IMG/VR virus record: IMGVR_UViG_3300046753_000522
Span: 37,941 to 101,940 of that record
Strand: one strand, 5' to 3'
DNA length: 64,000 nt
Origin: a virus
Below are positions 28,400 through 35,636 of this stretch, in pieces. The first letter of the stretch is position 1. Every line of letters begins with the position of its first letter. Under the pieces are notes generated by a model, which made no database searches, was not told the origin of the DNA, and saw only the letters and a program-made list of their open reading frames with translations. The translations under genes and the position numbers were made by a program.

Positions 28400-29251
28400 T
28401 CAGTCTCTAGGTTGCGTCAATAGTTTCTTATATTCGTCGACAACTTGCTCAATGGTATCGGGTTTGAGAACTTTGATGCCTCTGGCAATATCGTTTTCTT
28501 CCTCAAGTCTTTGATAGTAAGAAACTGACTGCCTCGTGGTTACACTTTCTTGGTCCATCAGGTGAGGTGCTTCTGCAGAATAGGTTGGGTAGATCCAGTT
28601 GCCCTCTGCATCCTCGTAGTGATGCGGGGCATCCCACTGATTATATCTTCGAACAATAGAGGCACCATCAATCTCGTTGATGAATTGCTCTTCGACTTCC
28701 TCGCCGTTGAACATTGCCTCGCCCTCTGCCTTACCTATGCTGACCATCTGGTTAGATCGAATTGGCAACTTTTCGCATGCAATGTGGTACATGCCGAGGT
28801 CATAGTCTACGCGCAGGATTTTGCCCACAAGACCATCTGCCTTGAACCGCACATACTGTCCAGGAACGAGAGTGGTGCTGACGCCAAGAGGTCGGACATT
28901 TCCAGTAGGGAAGTTGATAAAGATACCGTTTGTCACGATACAAATATTCGGATAGTATCTCTGTGCTTGAGCATACAACAGGGTGTTCGATAATGGCCAA
29001 CCCTGCTCTCTCAGGTGGTTATTCATCAAGAAGAAGGTCCAGTAATAATCAGTCGTGTTATACAACTTCATCGAAACTTGATCTGGTCTCTCGGGATTTT
29101 GAATCTGATAGTCCATATAAAATGAACCATATTCTTGAACCTGATCGAATGCATCAATGTACACGCTGAGGTCTTGCCAACGAACTGGTTGCTCGTTGTC
29201 ACCAAAACGATAGTCTACCTTGGGAAAAGTTTGAAAGAAATTAGTTGGCAT
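28400..29251 (-). CDS. 53: Baseplate wedge protein gp53
   Basis: The 283-residue protein shows the gp53 signature: NFFQTFPKVDYRFGDNEQPV at the N-terminus, then NPERPDQVSMKLYNTTDYYW and TFFLMNNHLREQGWPLSNTL (about residues 52-92). The C-terminal part includes RYNQWDAPHHYED. gp53 joins neighbouring wedges in the T4 inner baseplate. It is longer than T4 gp53 (196 residues) by a beta-rich insert at about 115-200, common in marine homologues. The tube-cap gene lies 1 bp upstream and the hub gene 4 bp downstream. Confidence 0.88.
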   Translation of the reverse strand: MPTNFFQTFPKVDYRFGDNEQPVRWQDLSVYIDAFDQVQEYGSFYMDYQIQNPERPDQVSMKLYNTTDYYWTFFLMNNHLREQGWPLSNTLLYAQAQRYYPNICIVTNGIFINFPTGNVRPLGVSTTLVPGQYVRFKADGLVGKILRVDYDLGMYHIACEKLPIRSNQMVSIGKAEGEAMFNGEEVEEQFINEIDGASIVRRYNQWDAPHHYEDAEGNWIYPTYSAEAPHLMDQESVTTRQSVSYYQRLEEENDIARGIKVLKPDTIEQVVDEYKKLLTQPRD

Positions 29252-29252
29252 A

Positions 29253-29975
29253 TCAGAAACCCTGTTGGATATCGTCTTTACTGAGAGTTCTTGCTTCCAT
29301 GAATGTCAGGGAAATGTCAGTCTCAGAAAAGTGTGCGGGACCACTTCCGCTTTGCAAGAAAGCAGCATTAGATGGATTGTAGTTTGTCTGGAATGCCTCA
29401 AGGTAGCAGTCTGAGAGTTTAGTCACGATATTGCTTCCACCTGTCTGAAATTGTATCTTGAATTTATTTGGAAACTTATAACCGAGTGCGAGGTCTGCAT
29501 AGGTGATATTGGCAGGGTACATCTCTGTACGAAAATACTTGATAATCTCTGGAACGCTCTGTGCTTCGGATTGACTGGTGGGGATCAATTTAAATGTGAA
29601 CTGAAACTGGCGCAGGTTGACCTGCTTAAACAGAGCACGAGTGTTGGGGTTTGGCGCGTTCAGATTTCTCGCTCTTGCTGCTGCCCCCGCACGTTCACTG
29701 AACTTCGCCACTGCCTGAGAGACTAACTGTTTTGCTGTGTCAGCGAGATTACCCTCGCTTGCTGCTGCATTAGGGTCTGACGTCCCACCCATTGCTGCTC
29801 CAATGGCACCAAGTTGTGCGTTCTCGTATTCTACCTTATCCGCAATTTGTAGACCGACAGGCATATACAAAGTACAAGTATCTCCAAGAGTGCTCGATGA
29901 CTCGGCACCTGTGACAACTGTGAAGTTAATCACTCCTTCATACATATTACGATTTTCGGGGAATACCAGTGCCAT
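29253..29975 (-). CDS. 48: Baseplate tail-tube cap protein, gp48-like
   Basis: The 240-residue protein has NPNTRALFKQVNLRQFQFTF (about residues 108-127), then PEIIKYFRTEMYPANI and YLEAFQTNYNPSNAAFLQ, and ends ISLTFMEARTLSKDDI. I know this pattern from marine T4-like gp48 (tube initiator or cap) proteins, which share the tube-protein fold. An Ala/Gly-rich low-complexity insert lies at about 55-105. It is preceded by a TATAAATA box 35 bp upstream, which also lies in the leader of the opposite-strand gp4 gene. gp54, the other T4 initiator, is an alternative name. Confidence 0.7.
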   Translation of the reverse strand: MALVFPENRNMYEGVINFTVVTGAESSSTLGDTCTLYMPVGLQIADKVEYENAQLGAIGAAMGGTSDPNAAASEGNLADTAKQLVSQAVAKFSERAGAAARARNLNAPNPNTRALFKQVNLRQFQFTFKLIPTSQSEAQSVPEIIKYFRTEMYPANITYADLALGYKFPNKFKIQFQTGGSNIVTKLSDCYLEAFQTNYNPSNAAFLQSGSGPAHFSETDISLTFMEARTLSKDDIQQGF

Positions 29976-29985
29976 TCGTATGCTC

Positions 29986-29993
29986 GCTAAATA
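29986..29993 (+). promoter_or_regulatory. Candidate late promoter on the plus strand (GCTAAATA)
   Basis: GCTAAATA on the plus strand lies 28 bp ahead of the gp4 ATG at 30022, the same spacing as the TATAAATA boxes have to their genes. It keeps the TAAATA core, and similar C-variants occur at 381 and 45884. No exact TATAAATA exists on this strand nearby, so this is the best candidate for driving the only plus-strand gene. Confidence 0.45.
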
Positions 29994-30009
29994 GGTTTAT
30001 CTTTGAGTT

Positions 30010-30017
30010 TATTTATA
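30010..30017 (-). promoter_or_regulatory. T4-type late promoter TATAAATA
   Basis: An exact minus-strand box lies 35 bp before the gp48-like start at 29975 and 5 bp before the opposite-strand gp4 ATG. It would begin the tube cap-gp53-gp27-gp5-spike block. Confidence 0.8.
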
Positions 30018-30021
30018 CGCA

Positions 30022-30525
30022 ATGGCGAACACTTATAAAGGCAAGTATAAAGTCAAGAACCGTGGAAAGTACAACGGCAACGCAGACGATGTTGTGTATC
30101 GTTCAGGTTGGGAGAAGCAGGTGATGATCTTCCTTGACGAGAATACTGCTGTAGAGAAGTGGAACAGCGAGGACTTCAAGGTCCGATACTTCTACGACGT
30201 CGATAAACGATACCATACATACTACGTTGACTTCTGGGTCAAATGGAAGAGTGGTGGAGTTACACTAATCGAAGTCAAACCCAAGAAGCAAACCGAACCG
30301 CCCAAAGTCAAAAACCCCAAATCAAAGCGTGCGCTCAACGAGGCATTCACCTACATTAAGAATCAGAACAAGTGGGAAGCAGCAGAGGCGGTTGCGAAGG
30401 ATAACGGATACAAGTTTGTTATCTGGACCGAGGACGAGTTGAAGGCACAGGGAATACTCAAGAGGCAACCTGGGAAGTTGAAGAAAATGAAACCGCTTCC
30501 AGCATTCAAAAAGAAGAAGCGTTAG
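30022..30525 (+). CDS. 4: Head completion nuclease-like protein gp4
   Basis: This is the only plus-strand gene. The 167-residue protein has the T4 gp4 head-completion pattern, which resembles PD-(D/E)xK nucleases: YRSGWEKQVMIFLDEN (about 27-42), YYVDFWVKWK (Asp in a beta-strand, about 67-76) and VTLIEVKPKKQ (E-x-K, about 80-90). The tail is highly basic. In T4, gp4 (also gp50) acts late in head filling and neck joining. Its last four bases, TTAG, are shared with the stop of the convergent tape-measure gene. No clear Shine-Dalgarno is visible. The ATG is the first after a divergent promoter pair. Confidence 0.85.
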   Translation: MANTYKGKYKVKNRGKYNGNADDVVYRSGWEKQVMIFLDENTAVEKWNSEDFKVRYFYDVDKRYHTYYVDFWVKWKSGGVTLIEVKPKKQTEPPKVKNPKSKRALNEAFTYIKNQNKWEAAEAVAKDNGYKFVIWTEDELKAQGILKRQPGKLKKMKPLPAFKKKKR

Positions 30526-32462
30526 GTTCCTCGATATGCCCCGCGACGGTGAGTACGGTCACTTCTATCAAACGGACCAGGATTCACTCCTGACGTAACA
30601 TTATTCTGAACGATAGACTGCTGCTGGGAATTATCGGCAACGACTACGTTTGAGGCATTATCGTTCGCGATGTTCGTCGCCAGTTGGTCAGCAAGGTCGT
30701 TCTGTCTTGATTCCAACTCTGCACTCTGCGCTGCATTGCCTTCTAAACCGCCAGCGACGGTGGGTTTGCCAGAAAGAACAGCAGTGCCGTCAACCGTGCC
30801 CTGTTGTACAACATCGGGTCCACCAATCTCCATACCACGTTTACTTGGATCTTTACTCGCCCATTCTGCTGCTTCTGCATACGTGTCGAAGAATTTTGTT
30901 CCTGTCTCTAACGGCATTTCTGGGTTTGTCGCCCTAAACTTGCCACTCGAGGGCATGACCATCACATTCGGATTCTCTTGTGCAAGTTCGTAACCAGTTT
31001 TTGCAACTTTCGGTTCGCGAGACATTGCAGCAGGAATAGTCTTTGCTTCCCGTGTCGGTACAGAGATTTCCTGAAGAACTGAAGAAGTCGAGGCATCGTT
31101 GACAACTTCTGGCGTTGCGGGTGCTTCGACTGTTGCGCCCATCTGAGTGTCTAATGCTGCCTTTCGCTTTTCCCGACTGGCGATTTCTTGCAGTACCATC
31201 TTCTCATCTTCGGGCGAGAGGTCATCGTCTTTTACGATAGAGATTAACTGACTCGTCGGTGCTTCCTTGATCATTTCCTTATTGATCTCAGAGTCACCAT
31301 AGATGTTTGAGTCGTACAGTCCGCTGTTCCTTGCTGCCTTCACATTCTCCCGTTGCTCCTTTCTATCCATTGTATAGTCTGCTGCGGTCTTACCCTGCTC
31401 GCGAGTATCCTCGCCAATCATGGGAAGTCCAGGAACGTACTTTGCGATTTTATTATATACTGCTTTGAGTGCCGACATCATTTTGTCGATCGCCCCTGTG
31501 ATATCTTCCCACAGTTGCTTGAAACTCTGACCCACAGGTGATGCTGCGAGCATATCATACGTTTCCTTCAACGACTGACCGAAGTCTTCGAACAGATTGA
31601 AGAATACTTCGACTGCGTACTTTGCTTCCTCTACGATGGACAGTTTCTGCATCCACTCAATACCAAAGAAGTCGCCAATGGCGTGCATAATCCAATCAAG
31701 CGGAGCGAGTAGAGTACCAAGGAATCCAGCAAAGAATCCTTCGAGTGCCGCCATAAACTTGGACTGCATACCGTCACCTGCTTCGTTGAAGTAGTTGAAT
31801 GCTTCTATGAGACCGCCAATCGTTCCGATGACCAGCGTTAGCGGAATTGCTAATTTGCTGAGGGACTTGACCATGTTCTTAAGGACTTCAAAGAATTGCA
31901 TGTTCCGAAATCCGGACAAGAAGGTGAAGATTCTGCTACCCAGATTTGAGAAGAAGTTGCCTATTGCCCTGAATGGTTTTAAGTAAGTGTCTTTGTTTCC
32001 AAGAAACTGTTTGGCGACAATCATTGTTGCAGCGATTTCGCCTGCTGTTTCTATCAACTCTTTTATGGTGTTTCCAAGACCACTAAGTGCCTTTGATCCA
32101 GAAGGACCGCGTTTCAATCCTGACTGGAAAGAATCTTTGACTGACTCTCCGAACCCTTTCTTCTTTCCACTCTGCACCTCACCCTTCTCTTCGCGATCTC
32201 TTTCTTTGTCTTGCTGCTTTTGGTACTCAAGAGCAGCGTCGAAGGAACCAGTGATACCCTCAACGATATCTTGCGAAAACTTTTCGAGGGACTCTTGTAT
32301 GGCAGGTTGCTCTAGCATACGCCCAACCTTTACGTCGATTGCGCTTGCAACACTTTCAATACCGATAAGTGCTTCCAAGTGCATATCAGTTGTGTCGTGT
32401 ATTAACTGATTTATCACTTGGAGTTCGGAGACAACGCCTTGGATGGTTGCTTCTTCTGCCAT
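30522..32462 (-). CDS. Tail tape-measure protein (gp29-like position)
   Basis: The 646-residue protein follows the tube and gp26/gp51 genes, the canonical tape-measure slot. It is helical with a charged coiled-coil N-terminus (LEKFSQDIVEGITGSFDAAL, then KQQDKERDREEKGEVQSGKK), a central hydrophobic region with several potential membrane-spanning helices (IPLTLVIGTIGGLIEAF and FMAALEGFFAGFLGTLLAPL, about residues 205-260), and a disordered C-terminal third with repeated Asn/Gln/Ala. Hydrophobic mid-segments are typical of tape measures that insert into the host inner membrane during DNA delivery. It has its own TATAAATA box 26 bp upstream. Confidence 0.75.
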   Translation of the reverse strand: MAEEATIQGVVSELQVINQLIHDTTDMHLEALIGIESVASAIDVKVGRMLEQPAIQESLEKFSQDIVEGITGSFDAALEYQKQQDKERDREEKGEVQSGKKKGFGESVKDSFQSGLKRGPSGSKALSGLGNTIKELIETAGEIAATMIVAKQFLGNKDTYLKPFRAIGNFFSNLGSRIFTFLSGFRNMQFFEVLKNMVKSLSKLAIPLTLVIGTIGGLIEAFNYFNEAGDGMQSKFMAALEGFFAGFLGTLLAPLDWIMHAIGDFFGIEWMQKLSIVEEAKYAVEVFFNLFEDFGQSLKETYDMLAASPVGQSFKQLWEDITGAIDKMMSALKAVYNKIAKYVPGLPMIGEDTREQGKTAADYTMDRKEQRENVKAARNSGLYDSNIYGDSEINKEMIKEAPTSQLISIVKDDDLSPEDEKMVLQEIASREKRKAALDTQMGATVEAPATPEVVNDASTSSVLQEISVPTREAKTIPAAMSREPKVAKTGYELAQENPNVMVMPSSGKFRATNPEMPLETGTKFFDTYAEAAEWASKDPSKRGMEIGGPDVVQQGTVDGTAVLSGKPTVAGGLEGNAAQSAELESRQNDLADQLATNIANDNASNVVVADNSQQQSIVQNNVTSGVNPGPFDRSDRTHRRGAYRGT

Positions 32463-32487
32463 TTTTGGGACTCTTATTATTTTGCTT

Positions 32488-32495
32488 TATTTATA
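32488..32495 (-). promoter_or_regulatory. T4-type late promoter TATAAATA
   Basis: An exact minus-strand box is placed immediately after the stop codon of the gp51-like frame (32496-32498) and 26 bp before the tape-measure ATG. Confidence 0.8.
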
Positions 32496-32690
32496 CTATC
32501 GTTGCGATTGTTTAGCGAGTTCCATCCTCTCTTTCTCTTCCTTGATGTACTCGATGAGAAGAGTCACATAGACCTGCCTTTCCCATGGTAACATAGTTTC
32601 TAACTCTGACAAGGAATACTTGTGGTGTTGCATCAGGGCAAAGTTAGTCTTGTAATGGTTTACAAGATTATCATGAGAAAGGCATATCAG
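32496..32690 (-). CDS. 51: gp51-like extension reached by -1 frameshift from gp26
   Basis: The minus-1 frame is open from the gp26 stop to a TAG at 32496-32498, giving 64 codons: LICLSHDNLVNHYKTNFALM, QHHKYSLSELETMLPWERQV and YVTLLIEYIKEEKERMELAK, then QSQR. It has no ATG or GTG near its beginning; the first ATG is codon 20. gp26 ends GAT TTT TTC TGA, so the heptamer T TTT TTC sits right at the stop. A -1 slip there joins gp26 to this peptide. Its position, size and the NHYKTNFALM / YSLSELETMLPWER pattern match the gp51 hub-assembly proteins that follow gene 26 in T4. An 8-bp stem with an ACCA loop lies at 32648-32667, 22 bases after the slip site. Confidence 0.75.
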   Translation of the reverse strand: MICLSHDNLVNHYKTNFALMQHHKYSLSELETMLPWERQVYVTLLIEYIKEEKERMELAKQSQR

Positions 32691-33394
32691 AAAAAATCAG
32701 ATAGACCCTTTAACTCCAGTTCGTTCTTCTCAGTACAGTGCTGACACAGAAACTCCGCTTTATGTTTCAGTGCGGGCATATCCTCGATAAAACTCGTGAT
32801 ATTCTTCAACTGCGCGGCGGTCATAGAAGAAACGAAGTCGAGAATATCCTCCCTGCTCTCATCAGAGCAGTCAATTCTCTCATCGTTCGTATGGATAGCA
32901 ACCATGCAGTTAACGACCACTTCCAGTGCCTTCTCGAATTCGTCGCCTTCCTTTTCTTGCTCGAGCATAACGTCGTACGAGGGATACCGCATCTCTACGC
33001 GAATGTTGTCCGTGACTTCTCGAAGATTTTGTCCAACGGGAACCTCAATCTCTAACTCGTCGAGGTCGATTTGGTATTCATTTTGTTCTTCGCACTTCTT
33101 ACAGTTGATCAAGATCGTCGAGACTTCGCCAACCGACTTCGCGCGTACCTGCGTGAACATGTACTCAACGTCGAAGGTCGCAAGTTTTGCGACATTGATG
33201 CCTTCCCTTGGATCAATGGTTGCGGAAAGAGTATCCGTCATTGCCTGCAAACAAGTTGAGGCATCCTTTGACTCGAATGCTTGAAGTAGAACCTTTTCTT
33301 CTTGGACCAGATATGGTCGATACTTGACTTGCTTTCCCAGTGATGGGATTGTCATGACAAAGTTTAGGTGCTCATTAATTTTTGGTAATGCCAT
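32687..33394 (-). CDS. 26: Baseplate hub/tail assembly chaperone gp26
   Basis: The 235-residue protein matches the T4 gp26 baseplate family: NFVMTIPSLGKQVKYRPYLV, QEEKVLLQAFESKDAS (about 10-46), then FDVEYMFTQVRAKSVGE (about 74-90) and the C-terminal DILDFVSSMTAAQLKNI. Two CxxC pairs (CKKC at about 98, CQHC at about 218) could hold a zinc ion. The gene lies between the tail tube and the tape measure, which is where siphophages keep their frameshifted G/GT chaperones. Its last codons form a perfect slippery heptamer (see 32496-32690), so a minority of product should be a longer gp26-gp51 fusion. Confidence 0.82.
   Translation of the reverse strand: MALPKINEHLNFVMTIPSLGKQVKYRPYLVQEEKVLLQAFESKDASTCLQAMTDTLSATIDPREGINVAKLATFDVEYMFTQVRAKSVGEVSTILINCKKCEEQNEYQIDLDELEIEVPVGQNLREVTDNIRVEMRYPSYDVMLEQEKEGDEFEKALEVVVNCMVAIHTNDERIDCSDESREDILDFVSSMTAAQLKNITSFIEDMPALKHKAEFLCQHCTEKNELELKGLSDFF
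32690..32696 (-). promoter_or_regulatory. -1 programmed frameshift slippery heptamer T TTT TTC
   Basis: The heptamer is read on the minus strand in phase X XXY YYZ with the gp26 frame (GAT TTT TTC TGA). Both tRNAs can re-pair after a one-base backward slip, and the UGA stop directly follows, which usually raises frameshifting. The new frame runs open for 64 codons. Confidence 0.75.
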
Positions 33395-33409
33395 AATTTA
33401 ACTCCGATA

Positions 33410-33958
33410 TCAACTCGCTTCATAATTTGTGTATTGTAGGGTGACAGTAAACTCCGCTGCTGCTGTTGCTGCCTGATTTGTCAGATCGATTTCACTGACG
33501 TTAACTGGATATGCTTCGGTCAACTTGACCTTGTAAACGGGTGCCTGCAGTTTATCCAACTGTATAATTGTCACCTGCTTTCCATATTCTTGCAGGAAAC
33601 CTGCTGTGTATGGTGCGCCGCTACCGACAACGCATTCCATCCAATCTTGCCAATACTTTCTGGCAGTGTATTTATTCGTGAGATAGAAGGTCAAAGTGAC
33701 AGGGTTGAGTGTCTTACCGATACCAACCTTCTGCGGGACCATACCGATCTGTCGGTCAATAGTCACCACATCAACTCCAGGCATCTTGACAGAGGTGCAG
33801 ACCAGATTCAAATCGGAAGTGGTATAACTGCCTGCACTACCGCCTCCAGGTTTTGGTGTTCCGGATATCTGGGGAAGTTCTATCTTCCAACGAGACTCGG
33901 ACGCGACTCCGTTCTCGGTGTTTAGAAATGACCGGAGGTCATCCGTCTTAAATGTCAC
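33410..33958 (-). CDS. 19: Tail tube protein gp19
   Basis: The 182-residue protein is of the gp19/T4-tube type: SRWKIELPQISG (about 22-33), NLVCTSVKMPGVDVVTIDRQ and IGMVPQKVGIGKTLNPVTLTF (about 50-91), KYWQDWMECVVG, then VYKVKLTEAYPVNVSEIDLT and EFTVTLQYTNYE at the end. The size equals T4 gp19 (163 residues). It is followed by gp26 and the tape measure. If a second tube gene exists elsewhere in the genome beside the sheath gene, this could be a paralogue. Confidence 0.78.
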   Translation of the reverse strand: MTFKTDDLRSFLNTENGVASESRWKIELPQISGTPKPGGGSAGSYTTSDLNLVCTSVKMPGVDVVTIDRQIGMVPQKVGIGKTLNPVTLTFYLTNKYTARKYWQDWMECVVGSGAPYTAGFLQEYGKQVTIIQLDKLQAPVYKVKLTEAYPVNVSEIDLTNQAATAAAEFTVTLQYTNYEAS

Positions 33959-34557
33959 GATATTCTCCTCGCAATTTTGCGACTATCTTGATGAATCTTC
34001 TGTTCGCTGGACTTTCTCCAGAGGGCAAGTGGTAGGTGCACCGTCAACTCCCACTCGTTAGCAGGTACATGCGCCATTTTGCCAATCATCTGTTCGTATC
34101 TATATCTTCTGATGCACGCTTTAAATGCGCGCAATGAGTTTCTACTCTTCAGGAAATTGTAATCTATCTTTAATCTTGTGTATTCTGTGAAAACGGTAGT
34201 TGTTGCCCTCGGCAATAGGCGGTAGTACAACTGTTGCCTCAAGTCGATAGGCAAATAATGTAGGTTCAATCCCATGAAGTGTTCTTTAGAATGTTCTAAT
34301 AAAAATATCAACGGGAAACGGTCATAGTAAGGCAACTGCTGCGCAGTTTTTGGATAATAGAAGAACATGAACATTTGACCGACGATCTGTCTCTTTGCAA
34401 AGGGAAAATTATTCTTAACAGCGCGACGATCGGGCGGTTTCTGACCCGACATCTCTTCTACCTTTTCAAGAAACCATTCTGCTGACTTCTCCGTATTAGC
34501 AGAAATTCCTTTCTGCTGCATCTCTGCTTCTAACGATTTGAAATCGAGTGGGTCCAT
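33955..34557 (-). CDS. Conserved phage protein, possible gp2-like DNA end protector
   Basis: The 200-residue protein contains AKRQIVGQMFMFFYYPKTAQ (about residues 54-73), LPYYDRFPLIFLLE and FMGLNLHYLPIDLRQQLYYR. I know the LPYYDxFPL...GLNLHYLP pattern from marine T4-like phages, where it is sometimes annotated as DNA end protector gp2, but I cannot confirm that link to T4 gp2. The C-terminus is strongly basic, which fits DNA binding. It overlaps gp19 by 4 bp. An exact TATAAATA lies so close (7 bp) that the late transcript would have almost no leader. Confidence 0.55.
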   Translation of the reverse strand: MDPLDFKSLEAEMQQKGISANTEKSAEWFLEKVEEMSGQKPPDRRAVKNNFPFAKRQIVGQMFMFFYYPKTAQQLPYYDRFPLIFLLEHSKEHFMGLNLHYLPIDLRQQLYYRLLPRATTTVFTEYTRLKIDYNFLKSRNSLRAFKACIRRYRYEQMIGKMAHVPANEWELTVHLPLALWRKSSEQKIHQDSRKIARRIS

Positions 34558-34563
34558 GACACT

Positions 34564-34571
34564 TATTTATA
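34564..34571 (-). promoter_or_regulatory. Late promoter TATAAATA with almost no leader
   Basis: An exact minus-strand box lies between the gp32 terminator and the start codon at 34557. With a T4-like start about six bases below the box, transcription would begin within a base or so of the ATG, giving a leaderless message. Confidence 0.7.
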
Positions 34572-34585
34572 TGGCATGCAGACAT

Positions 34586-34609
34586 AAAAAAGGGCGACCG
34601 AAGTCGCCC
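34586..34609 (-). terminator. Rho-independent terminator after gp32
   Basis: The minus strand reads GGGCGAC-TTCG-GTCGCCC followed by six T. The 7-bp GC-rich stem, the UUCG tetraloop and the U run make this a textbook terminator, 21 bp below the gp32 stop. Confidence 0.92.
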
Positions 34610-34629
34610 ATACACTTTCCAAGCAAGAG

Positions 34630-35544
34630 TTAGTCAGCGTTTGCCAACTTTTGGAAGTATGAGAATGCGTCGTCATCCCCATCCTCGTCCGATGCTTCAG
34701 CAGTCGCAGCAGCGGATACTGCTACTTCTGGTGCTGCTGCTACGGGAGCAGGAGCAGGTGCGGCGACCGTGTCAACGGCAACCTCTTCCTTCACAGTACG
34801 CGGAGCAGACTGACCCAAAACCTCAAAGAGTTTTGTTTCGAGTTGCTCATACGACTTATAGTTCTTGGGGTCAAGAAACTGGTTAATGTCGTGCAACTGA
34901 TTCAGTACTGCTTGCAGTTGAACTTCATCACCGTCGAGCAGAGGCGCAGGTGCCTTGAACTCTGAACGGTCGTAGTTTCGATAACCTTCAACCTGACGAA
35001 TCTTCAGTTGGAAGTCAGCACCCGCCCACAGATCAAACGGATCGACGGGGGTCTCTCCAGGAAACTGTGGTTGCATCAGGTCTTGTATCTTATCAAAGAT
35101 CTTCTTACCGAACTGATACATGAAGACCTTACCTTCGTTCTCAGGAGCAGAGGGGTCAGAGACAACCAGAATGTTTGTCACATAATGGAGTCGTCGCTTC
35201 TGCTTGCGGACTTGCTCGCGATCTTCTTCGTTGCCTGAGTTCCACAACTTGCTGTTGTACTCGCCGAGAGGATCCTGATTACCCAATGAGGTCAGGGACT
35301 TCTCGATGTACCACTTGCCAGTTGGTCCTTTGAAACCGTGATCCCAGTAACGTACCCATGGGACTTCTGCTTCAGCGGGGAGAAAACGAATGACAGCGTA
35401 ACCGTTGCCTGCCTTATCGACAGTCGGTTTCCAGATGTTGCTGGTATCTTCGCGTTGGTTATCGGAGGAACCGTTGCCTTCTTGTGCTGCGGCAACGAGT
35501 TTGTTGATGTCGTATCGACGTGACTTAAGAGATGAAATATCCAT
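34630..35544 (-). CDS. 32: Single-stranded DNA-binding protein gp32
   Basis: The 304-residue protein matches T4 gp32 in length (301) and layout. A basic N-terminal cooperativity segment (LKSRRYDINKLVAAAQ) is followed by the OB-fold core with IWKPTVDKAGNGYAVIRFLP (about 37-56), VPWVRYWDHGFKGPTGKWYI (about 62-81), NILVVSDPSAPENEGKVFMY and FGKKIFDKIQDLMQPQF, and an acidic C-terminal tail (EASDEDGDDDAFSYFQKLAN) for partner binding. No cysteine is present, so the zinc site of T4 gp32 is missing. A TATAAATA box, a 5' hairpin and a terminator bound it, so it is a monocistronic late unit at least in part. Confidence 0.93.
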   Translation of the reverse strand: MDISSLKSRRYDINKLVAAAQEGNGSSDNQREDTSNIWKPTVDKAGNGYAVIRFLPAEAEVPWVRYWDHGFKGPTGKWYIEKSLTSLGNQDPLGEYNSKLWNSGNEEDREQVRKQKRRLHYVTNILVVSDPSAPENEGKVFMYQFGKKIFDKIQDLMQPQFPGETPVDPFDLWAGADFQLKIRQVEGYRNYDRSEFKAPAPLLDGDEVQLQAVLNQLHDINQFLDPKNYKSYEQLETKLFEVLGQSAPRTVKEEVAVDTVAAPAPAPVAAAPEVAVSAAATAEASDEDGDDDAFSYFQKLANAD

Positions 35545-35583
35545 ATCGTGTATCCTTTGTATGACTGTAGTATGGTTTAGTAT

Positions 35584-35609
35584 GGTGTTCCTGTATCAGC
35601 GGAACAACC
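35584..35609 (-). promoter_or_regulatory. gp32 leader hairpin, possible translational operator
   Basis: The minus strand reads GGTTGTTCC, a loop, then GGAACACC, a stem with one bulge. From the TATAAATA box at 35611-35618 the message should start near 35605, which puts GUUCC/GGAAC at its very 5' end. It is followed by about 35 A/U/C-rich, weakly structured bases up to the AAGGA ribosome site. T4 gp32 represses its own translation from a comparable leader with a 5' pseudoknot. Confidence 0.5.
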
Positions 35610-35610
35610 A

Positions 35611-35618
35611 TATTTATA
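35611..35618 (-). promoter_or_regulatory. T4-type late promoter TATAAATA for gp32
   Basis: An exact minus-strand box lies 67 bp ahead of the gp32 ATG. A perfect 7-bp inverted repeat (ATTCTAC / GTAGAAT, 35619-35636) directly abuts its upstream edge. Confidence 0.78.
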
Positions 35619-35636
35619 ATTCTACGCAAGTAGAAT
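35619..35636 (-). terminator. Hairpin abutting the gp32 promoter, weak terminator candidate
   Basis: A perfect 7-bp stem ATTCTAC / GTAGAAT with a TTGC loop ends where TATAAATA begins, 7 bp below the oxygenase stop (35643). It lacks a U run, so its ending of upstream transcripts is uncertain. Confidence 0.4.

Noticed and set aside
33664-33672. AATAAATA-like box inside the tail tube gene
   Set aside because: It lies mid-gene with no start codon at the usual distance.
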